64,000 bases of DNA from contig NZ_JZEY01000061.1 of assembly GCF_000969445.1 (NCBI RefSeq), positions 1,041,501-1,105,500 on the forward strand. Direction: 5' to 3'. Positions 53,823-62,119 of the stretch are shown piece after piece. The position numbers and the translations under genes are program-made. How positions within the stretch are numbered: the stretch's first letter is position 1; each line of letters begins with the position of its first letter. The notes under the pieces are model-generated. The model had not been told where the DNA came from. It saw only the letters and a list, made by a program, of their open reading frames with translations, and did not search any database. This DNA comes from Devosia chinhatensis. GTDB lineage: Bacteria; Pseudomonadota; Alphaproteobacteria; Rhizobiales; Devosiaceae.

Positions 53823-54155
53823 TTGTCCGCTCCAAATCAGGGCCGATATCGTGCTGCCATGAACCGACTTCATGGTTAACAAAGACCTAAAATTGGCTGG
53901 GTTGCGATGGCCTCTCCACCGCTCGGTCATCAGCGCGCGGCCATGCCGAAGCGCACGCCGACAGGGTCGCCGTGGAAGATTTTCGGCATTTGGGTGGCTG
54001 TGCTGCGGTTTGGGATCTGGCCCCCGCCCGCCATCGGGCCGGTTTGGCACAGCCCCTCCGAGGTGGCCGGCCGGCAGCAGGGCCGAGCCTCGAAAGACAT
54101 CGGGGGACGCAATCGCGCCCTCTGCGGCACGATCGCGGCCCCCGAAAAGATCGGC
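53823..54155. other. 333-bp intergenic region upstream of mipZ
   Basis: The mipZ-proximal part holds an inverted repeat (CCATGAA-N5-TTCATGG, 53857-53875) and a CtrA-like box. The rest (53900-54155) is GC-rich and keeps open frames, but I recognise no protein or ribosome-binding site in it. Confidence 0.6.
53876..53890. promoter_or_regulatory. CtrA-type binding motif upstream of mipZ
   Basis: On the minus strand TTAG-N7-TTAACCAT matches the CtrA consensus TTAA-N7-TTAA(C) with one mismatch. It lies 54-68 bp before the mipZ ATG. Confidence 0.5.
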
Positions 54156-55295
54156 TTATTCGCCTTCGGCCAGCTGGCCCAGCTTGACCTGCACCAGAAG
54201 GCTCAGTTCGTCATAGACATTCCATTCGTCGACGACCTTGCCGTCCTTCCAGTGATAATGGCTCATGCCCATCACTTGCACGCGCTTGCCGGTCGGGTCG
54301 CCCAGCGAGCCCAGAATGCCATAGCCCAGGTGATGGCCTTCCATGATCCAGCGCACGGCGACCTTGGTGCCGCCTTCCTCGCAGGGATTGGAGGCCACAT
54401 GCTGGATTTCGTAGGAGGCGTCCGGCAGCGAGCCGATGAGGCCCAGATGCTGGTGGATGATGGCGGCAACGCCATAAAGCTCCTTCATCAGCGGCCCGTG
54501 ATATTGCGCATTGGGCGCATAATCCTGGGCGATGCGGCCGAACATGCGCTTGGTGAACACCTCGTGCAGCATCTCGATGGTCTGGGCTTCCACGTCATTG
54601 TGGGCCAGCGACAGGTCGGCCTGGTCCTGCGGCGGCGTCTGGCCGAGGAAGCGGCGGTTCTCGCCGATATCGAGCGAGGTCAGGCCAGCGGCGAATTTCT
54701 GCTTGGCCGTGCGCATGGCAAAATGGTTCGGGTCGAGCCCCAACTGCTGGATGATCGCCATCTGATCGGCAACGACCCATTCGCGGTAGATCTTGTTCCG
54801 GTGCACCATGCAGTCGGCAATGGTGCGGCTGACGAAGGGCTTGCCCGTCGGCTGGCCGAGATGGCCATACTGGGTGTGGCGGCCCGAGCCGGTGACGAGG
54901 TGGCTGGTATAAAAGCCGTCCTTGTCGTTGCCGTTCCAGATCACCTGCGTGCCCATGCCGCGGCGCTCGGGGAAGGAGACGAGGCGCTGGATCGTATCAC
55001 GCACCACGTCTTCGCGGTTATAGATCGTGCCGGTGGTGCCGTAGAGCACGCAATTATGCGTGTAATGGGTATAGATCAGCCCGATATCGCGCTCGTCCCA
55101 GATCTTGTGGGTGCAGCGGATGATGTAGTCGACGATGTCGGTATAGATGTCGTCGAAGCCGTCGAGCGACTGGCTGCGCGGGCGGTTCGTGGGGGCGAGG
55201 TCGGGATAGTCGCGGCGCTCCACCTGCAGCACGGATTCGTCAAGCGCGACGGCTGAGGCGCCCTTGGTCTTGGGATTGCTCGTCGGGTCGCTCAT
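54156..55295 (-). CDS. tandem NTF2/SnoaL-like protein (internal start within the fused frame)
   Basis: Starting at the internal ATG 55295, 379 residues contain two NTF2-like halves: ~50-200 (YIIRCTHKIWDERDIGLIYTHYTHNCVLYG ... REWVVADQMAIIQQLG) and ~235-370 (MLHEVFTKRMFGRIAQDYAPNAQYHG ... HYHWKDGKVVDEWNVYDEL). Such polyketide-cyclase-like or ester-cyclase folds bind small hydrophobic ligands. AAGGAGAG before the ATG argues that this product is made separately, at least in part. The substrate is unknown; it travels with ADH, ALDH and a hydrolase. Confidence 0.7.
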   Translation of the reverse strand: MSDPTSNPKTKGASAVALDESVLQVERRDYPDLAPTNRPRSQSLDGFDDIYTDIVDYIIRCTHKIWDERDIGLIYTHYTHNCVLYGTTGTIYNREDVVRDTIQRLVSFPERRGMGTQVIWNGNDKDGFYTSHLVTGSGRHTQYGHLGQPTGKPFVSRTIADCMVHRNKIYREWVVADQMAIIQQLGLDPNHFAMRTAKQKFAAGLTSLDIGENRRFLGQTPPQDQADLSLAHNDVEAQTIEMLHEVFTKRMFGRIAQDYAPNAQYHGPLMKELYGVAAIIHQHLGLIGSLPDASYEIQHVASNPCEEGGTKVAVRWIMEGHHLGYGILGSLGDPTGKRVQVMGMSHYHWKDGKVVDEWNVYDELSLLVQVKLGQLAEGE

Positions 55296-56069
55296 AATCT
55301 CTCCTTGCGTCGTGGACGGCCACTTTGGGTTCGGTGCGAGCCGGCCCAGCCAGTCGCGTATATGACGCGCCAGCCCGGCCGGATTTTCAAGCGGGGCGAA
55401 ATGCCCGGCCTTGGGAATGGTAAAGAACTGGGCGCCGGGAACGGCGTCGGCGATTTCGCGATGCGCCGCGATCGGGCAGACGCGCTCGTCTTCCCCGGCC
55501 AGCACCAGTGTAGGAACGGCAATATCGGAAAGCCGCGGCCGGCTGTCGACCCGGTTGATGGCGATCTCGGACTGGCTGGCAAGGGCATCGACCCCTGCCT
55601 TGCGGGCCATGTCGAGGATCAGTGCCTTGAGGCTTTCGTCTTCCGCATTGGCCGGCGACACCAGTTCGGTCCAGGCGTCGAGCACATAGCCATCCATGCC
55701 CTCGTTGCGCGCTTTGCCCACCGCCGCGCGCCGGGTGCTGGCATTGGCCTCCGGGTCCGGGCGCGGCGTCGTGTTGACCAGCGCCAGTCCTGCCAACCGC
55801 CCGGGGGCCTGCGCGGCCATTTCCAGCGCCACGATGCCGCCCAGCGAAAAGCCCAGCAGCGCAAACTGCTCCGGCGCACCCTTCAGCACGGCCTGGGCCA
55901 TTGCCGCCGTTGTCTCGGCGCCGTTCATCTCGACGATGGTGACGCGCTCCTGGCCGAGCAGCTCAACCAGCGGCGCAAAGAGGCGGGCATCGCATGCCGT
56001 TCCGGCGAGCATCAGCAAGGGCAGGCTCTGCCCCTTTGTCTCGATACTGGGTTTGGCCGCTGCGTTCAT
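54156..56069 (-). CDS. alpha/beta hydrolase read in frame into tandem NTF2-like protein
   Basis: One open frame of 637 codons. Residues 1-250 form an alpha/beta hydrolase: LMLAGTACDARLF, nucleophile GFSLGGIVALEMAAQ, Asp in GEDERVCPIAAH, His in PKAGHFAPLENP. After ~258 the frame continues without a stop into an NTF2/SnoaL-like protein. At the junction is TQGEIM, encoded by a good Shine-Dalgarno (AAGGAGAG) and an ATG at 55295. Either this is a true fusion, or two cistrons have lost the intervening stop. The hydrolase ATG overlaps the alcohol dehydrogenase stop by one base (TGATG). Confidence 0.75.
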   Translation of the reverse strand: MNAAAKPSIETKGQSLPLLMLAGTACDARLFAPLVELLGQERVTIVEMNGAETTAAMAQAVLKGAPEQFALLGFSLGGIVALEMAAQAPGRLAGLALVNTTPRPDPEANASTRRAAVGKARNEGMDGYVLDAWTELVSPANAEDESLKALILDMARKAGVDALASQSEIAINRVDSRPRLSDIAVPTLVLAGEDERVCPIAAHREIADAVPGAQFFTIPKAGHFAPLENPAGLARHIRDWLGRLAPNPKWPSTTQGEIMSDPTSNPKTKGASAVALDESVLQVERRDYPDLAPTNRPRSQSLDGFDDIYTDIVDYIIRCTHKIWDERDIGLIYTHYTHNCVLYGTTGTIYNREDVVRDTIQRLVSFPERRGMGTQVIWNGNDKDGFYTSHLVTGSGRHTQYGHLGQPTGKPFVSRTIADCMVHRNKIYREWVVADQMAIIQQLGLDPNHFAMRTAKQKFAAGLTSLDIGENRRFLGQTPPQDQADLSLAHNDVEAQTIEMLHEVFTKRMFGRIAQDYAPNAQYHGPLMKELYGVAAIIHQHLGLIGSLPDASYEIQHVASNPCEEGGTKVAVRWIMEGHHLGYGILGSLGDPTGKRVQVMGMSHYHWKDGKVVDEWNVYDELSLLVQVKLGQLAEGE

Positions 56070-57169
56070 CAGGCGAACTCGATGATGGTGCGGGCCTGAA
56101 CGCCCTGTTCCAGCCATTTCAGCGCGTCGTTGACCTGCGCAAGGCCGATCCTCTTGCCAATCTGGCTGTCCAGCGCCAGGCGCCCCGCCCGGTAGAGCGC
56201 CAGGATCTTGGTGATGTCGCGCTCCGGCACGCCCCCGCCATAGATGGACCCGATGATGCGCTTTTTCGATCCGGGAAAACCGATAGCCGGAACGGCCAGA
56301 TCGGTGCCCTTTGGCGCAATGCCCACGATCACCACATTTCCGGCCGGGCGCGTCATGGCATAGGCTGCCGACATTGCGGCCGGGTGCCCGGTGCATTCCA
56401 CCATGTGGTCCACACCGCGTCCACTGGTCAGCGCCCGCACCTGCTCCAGCCCATCCCTGTCGGCCGCGTTGATGAAATGGGTGGCCCCGTTGGCGCGCGC
56501 CAGCTCGGCCTTCCCGATATTGGTATCGAGCGCAATGATGGTCTCGGCGCCGGCCAGCCTTGCTGCCTGGATGGCATTGATGCCCACCCCGCCCACACCC
56601 ATTATGCCAATGGCGTCACCTGCGCGCACAGCCGCGTCATTGATCACCGCGCCAAAGCCCGTCGTCACCGCGCAGCCCACTAGCGCCGCGACGGCAAAGG
56701 GCACGTCGGGGTCGATTTTGATACAGCCCGTTTCGGGCACCACGGCCAGTTCGGCAAAGGAGGAGACGCAGGAATAATGCCGGATCGGCGCCCCGATGGG
56801 CCCGAGCCGGCTGGTCCCGTCCCAGAGCCCGCCGCTGCTCGCTGCGCCGCCATAGACATCGCACAGCGTGGGATGGCTGTCCTGGCAGTAAAAGCAATGT
56901 CCGCAATTGGGCGCCCAGCTGAGCACCACCCGGTCGCCCGGCTGCACCTTGGATACGCCCGAGCCGACCCGCTCGACAATTCCGGCCGCTTCATGCCCGG
57001 GGATCAGCGGCAGCGCGGCGCTGGTCTTGCCGCGAATGGTCGACAGGTCGCTGGCGCAAACGCCGGTCGCCATGATCCGCACCAGCACTTCGCGGTCACG
57101 CGGATCGGCCACCGGCACGTCTTCGATATCCATGTCGCGCTCGAAGGAGCGCAGAACGGCGGCCCTCAT
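56069..57169 (-). CDS. zinc-dependent alcohol dehydrogenase (class III-like MDR)
   Basis: 366 residues. Catalytic zinc ligands: Cys in ATGVCASDLS, His-Glu in PGHEAAG, Cys in VGCAVTTGFGAV. The structural zinc Cys set is CGHCFYCQDSHPTLC. The Rossmann motif is GVGGVGINAIQAARLAGA. It probably oxidises a primary alcohol to the aldehyde used by the upstream-encoded dehydrogenase. Start and stop overlap both neighbours (ATGA with ALDH, TGATG with the hydrolase), so the three are translationally coupled. Confidence 0.93.
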   Translation of the reverse strand: MRAAVLRSFERDMDIEDVPVADPRDREVLVRIMATGVCASDLSTIRGKTSAALPLIPGHEAAGIVERVGSGVSKVQPGDRVVLSWAPNCGHCFYCQDSHPTLCDVYGGAASSGGLWDGTSRLGPIGAPIRHYSCVSSFAELAVVPETGCIKIDPDVPFAVAALVGCAVTTGFGAVINDAAVRAGDAIGIMGVGGVGINAIQAARLAGAETIIALDTNIGKAELARANGATHFINAADRDGLEQVRALTSGRGVDHMVECTGHPAAMSAAYAMTRPAGNVVIVGIAPKGTDLAVPAIGFPGSKKRIIGSIYGGGVPERDITKILALYRAGRLALDSQIGKRIGLAQVNDALKWLEQGVQARTIIEFA

Positions 57170-58608
57170 GCGGCAACACTCCGCACCGAGACGAAGCGGG
57201 TATACATCATTTCGCGCAGCGCCTCGATGCCGCCCTCGTCGCCGAAGCCGGAATCCAGGATGCCGCCGAACGGCACTTCGGGATAGCCCAGGCCATTGTG
57301 ATTGATCGAGACCATGCCCGAGCGGATGAAGCGGCGCATGGCCTCGATATGCCCCGCATCGCTGGAATAGCCATAGGCCGCCAGCGCATAGGGCAGCCTG
57401 TTGGCCTCGGCCAGGGCAGCATCGGTTCCGGTGAAGCGGTTGATGATCGCCACGGGTCCGAAAGGCTCTTCATTCATGATCCGCGCCGTCATCGGAACAT
57501 CTGCCAGCACGGTCGGCTTGAAGAAATAGCCGCGATTTTCCCCGCCCGGTCCGCCGGTGACGAGCCGGGCGCCTTGCGCCACGGCGTCCTCGACGAGCGC
57601 CGTCAGTGCCGTGATCCGGCGGCCATTGGCCAGGGGGCCCATGGTCGAGGCCGCATCGAACCCATCGCCCAGACGCACGGCTTCTGCTGCGGCGACGAAA
57701 CCGTCGAGGAAGCGAGCATGGGCGTGGTCTTCCACGAGGATCCGCGTCGGCGCAATGCAGGCCTGCCCGGCATTGTGAAACTTGTCTCCGGCAAGGGCGG
57801 CGGCAGCGCCATCCAGATCGGCATCGCCATAGACGATGGCCGGGGCATGCCCGCCCAGCTCCATCACGCAGCGCTTGAGATGCTGTCCGGCAAGCCCGGT
57901 CAGCATCTTGCCGACGGCGGTGGACCCGGTAAAACTGATGCCGCGCACATCGGGATGGCCGATGAGATGGTTCGAGATCATCCCCGGGTCGCCAAAGACC
58001 AGTTGCAGCGCCCCTTTTGGCAGGCCGGCATCATTGAAGGCCCGCACCATCTCGGCGGCTGCCGCCGGCGTTTCCTCGGCAACCTTGACGATGATCGAGC
58101 ATCCCGCCGCAAGGGCGACTGCGATCTTTCGGACCGCCTGCCCCACCGGGTAGTTCCAGGGCGTCAGCCCGGCAATGACCCCGAGCGGCTCCATGACCGC
58201 CTGCGCCGAAATCTCGGGTTCGCGCGCAGGGATCAGCCGGCCATAGGTGCGGCGGGCCTCGTCGGCGAACCATTCGGTCACCTCTGCCGCAAAGAAAATT
58301 TCGGCCCGCGCTTCCTTGAGCGGCTTGCCCTGCTCCATGGTGATCAGCGGGGCCATGGCCTCGACCCGCTCGCGCAGCAGCTGGGCCGCGCGGCGCAGGA
58401 TGGTGGCGCGTTCGAAGCCGGGTACGAGGCGCCATTGCGCAAAACCCTCGCAAGCCGCTGCAATAGCCTCGTCGAGATCTGCAGCGGTCGCCTTGGCGAC
58501 CTGCCCGATCACTTCACCACTTGCCGGATTGCGGACCTCTGTGGTCTGGCCCGACGCCGACCTTCGCCACGTTCCGGCGATGAACAGGTCGGTCTGCGGA
58601 TAGTGCAT
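57166..58608 (-). CDS. NAD(P)-dependent aldehyde dehydrogenase, succinate-semialdehyde type
   Basis: 480 residues. LTPWNYPVGQAVRKIAVALAAGCSIIVK, catalytic Glu in MELGGHAPAIV and catalytic Cys in HNAGQACIAPTRILVE are present. NEEPFGPVAII and the length fit the GabD-like group. No GABA genes are near, so the name is by similarity only. GAGGAG lies 8 bases before the ATG at 58608. It is the first gene of a leftward unit whose promoter region carries the operator at 58678. Confidence 0.93.
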   Translation of the reverse strand: MHYPQTDLFIAGTWRRSASGQTTEVRNPASGEVIGQVAKATAADLDEAIAAACEGFAQWRLVPGFERATILRRAAQLLRERVEAMAPLITMEQGKPLKEARAEIFFAAEVTEWFADEARRTYGRLIPAREPEISAQAVMEPLGVIAGLTPWNYPVGQAVRKIAVALAAGCSIIVKVAEETPAAAAEMVRAFNDAGLPKGALQLVFGDPGMISNHLIGHPDVRGISFTGSTAVGKMLTGLAGQHLKRCVMELGGHAPAIVYGDADLDGAAAALAGDKFHNAGQACIAPTRILVEDHAHARFLDGFVAAAEAVRLGDGFDAASTMGPLANGRRITALTALVEDAVAQGARLVTGGPGGENRGYFFKPTVLADVPMTARIMNEEPFGPVAIINRFTGTDAALAEANRLPYALAAYGYSSDAGHIEAMRRFIRSGMVSINHNGLGYPEVPFGGILDSGFGDEGGIEALREMMYTRFVSVRSVAA

Positions 58609-58677
58609 GCGAGTCTCCTCGGGTGCCGACAGTGACCACGGCCAGAACCCATTCCTGCAAAAAACTCTGGCAAATTT

Positions 58678-58691
58678 TGAATACGTATGCA
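58678..58691. promoter_or_regulatory. LacI-type operator (catabolic cluster, copy 1)
   Basis: TGAATACGTATGCA, centred on CG, lies between the divergent aldehyde dehydrogenase and HisD-like genes. It matches the 63181 site at 12 of 14 positions, nearly a shared palindrome. Confidence 0.75.
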
Positions 58692-58778
58692 AGATCAAAT
58701 CATCCACCCTGGGCGGCGCTCAACGCTAACAGTCTGCTAGCCAATTGCCGCCAGATGCCACTCGCGGAGCCAAGTTCG

Positions 58779-60077
58779 ATGACTGAAAACGCAACAGCGC
58801 CCTTTCCCGGCGTGTCCTATGTGAAGGCCCCCGAGCGGTCCTCGGTGAGCGATAATGCACCGGTGGAAACATTGGTCAGCGAGATCATCGCCAATGTCCG
58901 CAAAAACGGCGATGCGGCCGTGCGCGACTATTCCTCCCGCTTCGACAAATCCGACCTCGAAGTGTTCGAAGTCACTGATGCAGAACGCGAATCCGCGCTG
59001 GCCGAACTCGATCCGCAGACCCGCAAGGATACCGAATTCGCCATCGCCAACGTGCGCAAATTCGCCGAGGCGCAACTCGCCACCATCCTGCCGCTCGAGG
59101 TCGAGACCCTGCCGGGCGTGCACATGGGTCATCGCGTCATCCCCATCCAGCGCGTCGGCTGCTACGTGCCCGGTGGCCGCTATCCCCTTCTATCTGCTCC
59201 GATAATGACCATCGTCCCGGCCAAGGTTGCCGGTGTCGACGAGGTCATCGCCTGCCTCCCGCCCAACGCCCACAAGGCCATGATCGCCGGTTGTGCCCTG
59301 TCCGGCGCTGACCGCATCTTCCGCATCGGCGGCGCCCAGGCCATCGCCGCCATGGCCTATGGCACCGAGAGCGTCCCGGCTGTCAACAAGATCGTCGGCC
59401 CCGGCAACGCCTTCGTCAACGAGGCCAAGCGCCAGGTCTTTGGCCCTGTCGGCATCGACCAACTCGCTGGCCCGTCTGAGATTTTCGTTGTTGCCGACAG
59501 CTCCGGCGATGCCGAGATGATCGCCACCGACCTGCTCGCCCAGGCCGAGCACGACATCCGCACCCGCGTCGGTCTCATCACCACCGATCGCGCCCTGGCC
59601 GAAGCCACGCTTGCCGAAGTCGAAAAGCAGCTCGAAACGCTCTCGACCGCCAACACGGCCCGCGAGGCCTGGATCAATTACGGCGAGATCACCGTCTGCG
59701 ACAGCGAAGAGGCCATGATCGGCTATTCCGACCTCATCGCTGCCGAGCATCTGCAGGTCCACACCACCGACGCCAAGGGTTTCGCGAAAAAGCTGCGCAA
59801 TTACGGCTCGCTGTTCATCGGCGAACTGGCCAGCGTCGTCTATTCCGACAAGTGCTCAGGCACCAACCACACGCTCCCCACCATGGGCGCAGGCGCCTAT
59901 ACCGGCGGCCTCTGGGTCGGTGCCTATGTCAAGATCGCGACCCATCAATGGCTCGACGAACGCGGCGTCGAACAGGTTGCCCCGCCCGCTGCGCGCCAGT
60001 CGGCCAGCGAGGGCCTTGAAGGCCACCGCCGTGCCGCCCAACTGCGGCTCGATCGGATGCAATCCAAGGCCCACTAA
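58779..60077 (+). CDS. HisD-family dehydrogenase, catabolic paralogue
   Basis: 432 residues with the histidinol-dehydrogenase fold. VIPIQRVGCYVPGGRYPLLSAPIMTIVPAKVAGV, GPGNAFVNEAKRQVFGPVGIDQLAGPSEI, AQAEHDIRTRVGLIT, SDLIAAEHLQVHT and HTLPTMGAGAYTGGL carry the zinc and NAD ligands. The location with ADH, ALDH, aldolase and a LacI operator, and no his gene nearby, says it is not for histidine synthesis. The sulfopropanediol dehydrogenase HpsN is one such paralogue. GGAG lies 9 bases before the ATG at 58779. A terminator follows. Confidence 0.88.
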   Translation: MTENATAPFPGVSYVKAPERSSVSDNAPVETLVSEIIANVRKNGDAAVRDYSSRFDKSDLEVFEVTDAERESALAELDPQTRKDTEFAIANVRKFAEAQLATILPLEVETLPGVHMGHRVIPIQRVGCYVPGGRYPLLSAPIMTIVPAKVAGVDEVIACLPPNAHKAMIAGCALSGADRIFRIGGAQAIAAMAYGTESVPAVNKIVGPGNAFVNEAKRQVFGPVGIDQLAGPSEIFVVADSSGDAEMIATDLLAQAEHDIRTRVGLITTDRALAEATLAEVEKQLETLSTANTAREAWINYGEITVCDSEEAMIGYSDLIAAEHLQVHTTDAKGFAKKLRNYGSLFIGELASVVYSDKCSGTNHTLPTMGAGAYTGGLWVGAYVKIATHQWLDERGVEQVAPPAARQSASEGLEGHRRAAQLRLDRMQSKAH

Positions 60078-60081
60078 AACG

Positions 60082-60107
60082 AAAGGCCCGCGCAAGCGGG
60101 CCTTTTT
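60082..60107. terminator. bidirectional intrinsic terminator
   Basis: AAAGGCCCGC/GCGGGCCTTT is a perfect 10-bp stem with a GCAA loop and five T on the plus side. It lies between the convergent HisD-like and RraA-like genes. Confidence 0.95.
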
Positions 60108-60130
60108 CTTCTTTTGGGAAGAAGACCAGT

Positions 60131-60832
60131 TCAGCTGATCTTGTCCGCTTCAAGCCAGGCTTGCTTCAGCTTCTCGACCGTAAAGCCCGGTGCGCGTGCA
60201 GCCGTCAGGATTGGCACTTCCTTGCGCATCACCACGTCGATGGCCCAGGCCATGCGCTCGATATGCTCGGCGGGAATGACCACGGCGCCATGCCGGTCCG
60301 CGTGGATCAGGTCGCCCGGTCGCACGCTCATGCCAAAGACCGTCACCGGGCAATCGAGTTCGGTCACATGCACGAAGGCGTGGCTTGGCCCCACCGATCC
60401 GGCGATCACCTGGTAGCCCTCGTCGAGCATGCCGAGATCCCGCAATACCCCATTGGTGAGGGTACCGGCGATGCCCAGCCCCTTGTGCTGGGCCACCTGC
60501 ATTTCGCCCCAGAACCCGCCGATTGCATGAGGAAAATCGGTGTCCTCGATCACGGCCACATTGGGGCCCTCGCCCTCGGCGACATATTCGTAATAGGCCA
60601 TGCGCAGGGTGCGCACTTCAGCCGCCGGCTTCTGCGCCGGCGACGAGGCGCGGATCTTGGCCGTGCGTGCAAAGCCTACGATCGGGGGCAGGGCGGGATC
60701 GGCACAGACGACAGGGGTCTTGGTGAAGCCTTCCGCCGTGCGGCCGCCCATCACGTGTTCCAGCGCATTGCAGACGGTCGGGGTATCGGCGCCCCGCAGG
60801 GCAGCGAGGGTTTCGGGTGAAATGGTTGGCAC
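60131..60832 (-). CDS. RraA-like/HMG-CHA aldolase family protein
   Basis: 233 residues. The family core is GLGIAGTLTNGVLRDLGMLDEGYQVIAGSVGPSHAFVHVTELDCPVTVFGMSVRPGDLIHADRHGAVVIP. The Arg-Asp (VLRDL) and D-x-x-G (ADRHG) motifs bind substrate and metal in 4-hydroxy-4-methyl-2-oxoglutarate aldolases. It may cleave a 2-oxo acid or decarboxylate oxaloacetate. The start is GTG at 60832, with AGGAG 7 bases upstream. Last gene of the bicupin/MetE-like arm, after a palindromic repeat. Confidence 0.9.
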   Translation of the reverse strand: MPTISPETLAALRGADTPTVCNALEHVMGGRTAEGFTKTPVVCADPALPPIVGFARTAKIRASSPAQKPAAEVRTLRMAYYEYVAEGEGPNVAVIEDTDFPHAIGGFWGEMQVAQHKGLGIAGTLTNGVLRDLGMLDEGYQVIAGSVGPSHAFVHVTELDCPVTVFGMSVRPGDLIHADRHGAVVIPAEHIERMAWAIDVVMRKEVPILTAARAPGFTVEKLKQAWLEADKIS

Positions 60833-60847
60833 TTGGGTTCTCCTCTT

Positions 60848-60970
60848 CACCTCTCCCTTTTGGGGAGAGGTCGACCCGCCTTCGGGTCAGGTGAGGGGGC
60901 CTGCCCCTCGTTCAGAAAAGGCTCCCTCACCCGGCGCTGCACGCCGACCTCTCCCCCAAAGGGAGAGGTG
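60848..60970. repeat. 123-bp compound palindromic intergenic element
   Basis: The ends CACCTCTCCCTTTTGGGG and CCCCCAAAGGGAGAGGTG are inverted copies, and further inverted blocks (GGTGAGGG/CCCTCACC) follow inward. Each arm also folds on itself. It lies 15 bp before the RraA-like start and looks like a REP-type interspersed element. Confidence 0.85.
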
Positions 60971-60987
60971 GTGACGAAGCCGCTCGA

Positions 60988-62115
60988 TCAGTGTCGGCTT
61001 GCAATCTCCGCGCCTTCGCTCAGCGCCCGGAGCTTGGCCCAGACGATATCGGGGTCCACAGCGCCGAAGCCGGCAAAGGTCGAGAAGCCGCAATCGGTGC
61101 CGGCAATGACCCGCTCGGCGCCAACGATATCGACGAAATTCTGCAGGCGCTGCGCGATCAGTTCAGGATGCTCGACAAAATTGGAGGTCGAGTCGATGAC
61201 GCCCGGGATCAGCACGTAATCATCCGGCAGGTCGACATTTTTCCAGTCGATCCACTCATGCGCGTGGCGTGGATTGGCGCCCTCGAACAGAAGCGCGCGC
61301 GGCTTGGCCTTGAGCAGGCCAGGCAGGATTTTCTTGAGCGCAATGTCGCAGATATGGGGGCCTTCGTAGTTGCCCCAGCACACATGCATGCGCACCTTGG
61401 ATCCATCCACATTGCGCAGCGCATGGTTCATCACCTCGATATGCTGCCCCGCCGCCTTGAGGAAACCGTCGTCGTCGAGGTCCTTGTACATCATGTGCCG
61501 GCCGAGCCCGAGATCGGGCGCGTCGAGCTGGAGGATGAAGCCCGCATCGACAATGCCTTCATATTCGGCCCGCATGCCTTCGGCGACGGCTTCGAGATAC
61601 TCGTCCTGGGTGCTGTAGAATTCGTTGGGCTGGAACAGGGCAATGACGCCCGGCGTCGCCGAATTCATGAAGCCCCTGGCATAGCCATGGGCATCGAGGG
61701 CTGCCTGGAAAGCGCGGACGTCCTCACGCAGCGGCTCGAGGCTTTTGACCGTGATCTCGCCGACGCACTTGGGCCGGCGATAGGTCGGCGTGCCGCCGCT
61801 GCTGGCCTGGCGCTTGAGGAAATTGGGAAACAGTTCGAGATCGGCCGGCGGCTTGCGCGAGCTGTCCCCATCAAAACCGGTCAGCCGATCCTTGATATAG
61901 GTGGCATAGGAGATCTTGCTCATCTCCCCGTCGGAAGGCAGGTCGATGCCCGCCGCCTTTTGCCGGGCGACGATGTCATTCACCGCTGCCGTGATGATGG
62001 TATTGAAGCCGGCTTCCTCGATCGGGACGCCGGCTTCGCGGGCGAACACAAGGTCCGTCACCTGCTTGGAGCGCGGCAGCGAGCCGACATGGGTGGTGAG
62101 GATCTTGTGTGCCAT
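60988..62115 (-). CDS. MetE-like zinc protein (cobalamin-independent methionine synthase II family)
   Basis: 375 residues, equal to the C-terminal catalytic barrel of MetE and to epoxyalkane:CoM-transferase-like proteins. The start is HKILTTHVGSLPRS, typical of this group. The Zn ligands appear as H-x-C in RMHVCWGNYEGPH and a Cys in AGTDCGFSTFAGFG. The polyglutamyl-folate N-half is missing, so methyl transfer to homocysteine is not assumed; a thiol-dependent transfer or lyase step in this pathway is possible. It starts 4 bp after the bicupin stop. Confidence 0.88.
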   Translation of the reverse strand: MAHKILTTHVGSLPRSKQVTDLVFAREAGVPIEEAGFNTIITAAVNDIVARQKAAGIDLPSDGEMSKISYATYIKDRLTGFDGDSSRKPPADLELFPNFLKRQASSGGTPTYRRPKCVGEITVKSLEPLREDVRAFQAALDAHGYARGFMNSATPGVIALFQPNEFYSTQDEYLEAVAEGMRAEYEGIVDAGFILQLDAPDLGLGRHMMYKDLDDDGFLKAAGQHIEVMNHALRNVDGSKVRMHVCWGNYEGPHICDIALKKILPGLLKAKPRALLFEGANPRHAHEWIDWKNVDLPDDYVLIPGVIDSTSNFVEHPELIAQRLQNFVDIVGAERVIAGTDCGFSTFAGFGAVDPDIVWAKLRALSEGAEIASRH

Positions 62116-62119
62116 GGCT

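Noticed and set aside
53900..54155. Coding gene in the mipZ to NTF2-like interval
   Set aside because: Open frames exist on both strands, but none has a ribosome-binding site, a recognisable domain or a signal peptide.
58779..60077. Histidine-biosynthesis hisD
   Set aside because: No his genes are nearby, and the gene lies under a LacI-type operator divergent from ALDH/ADH. A catabolic paralogue fits better.
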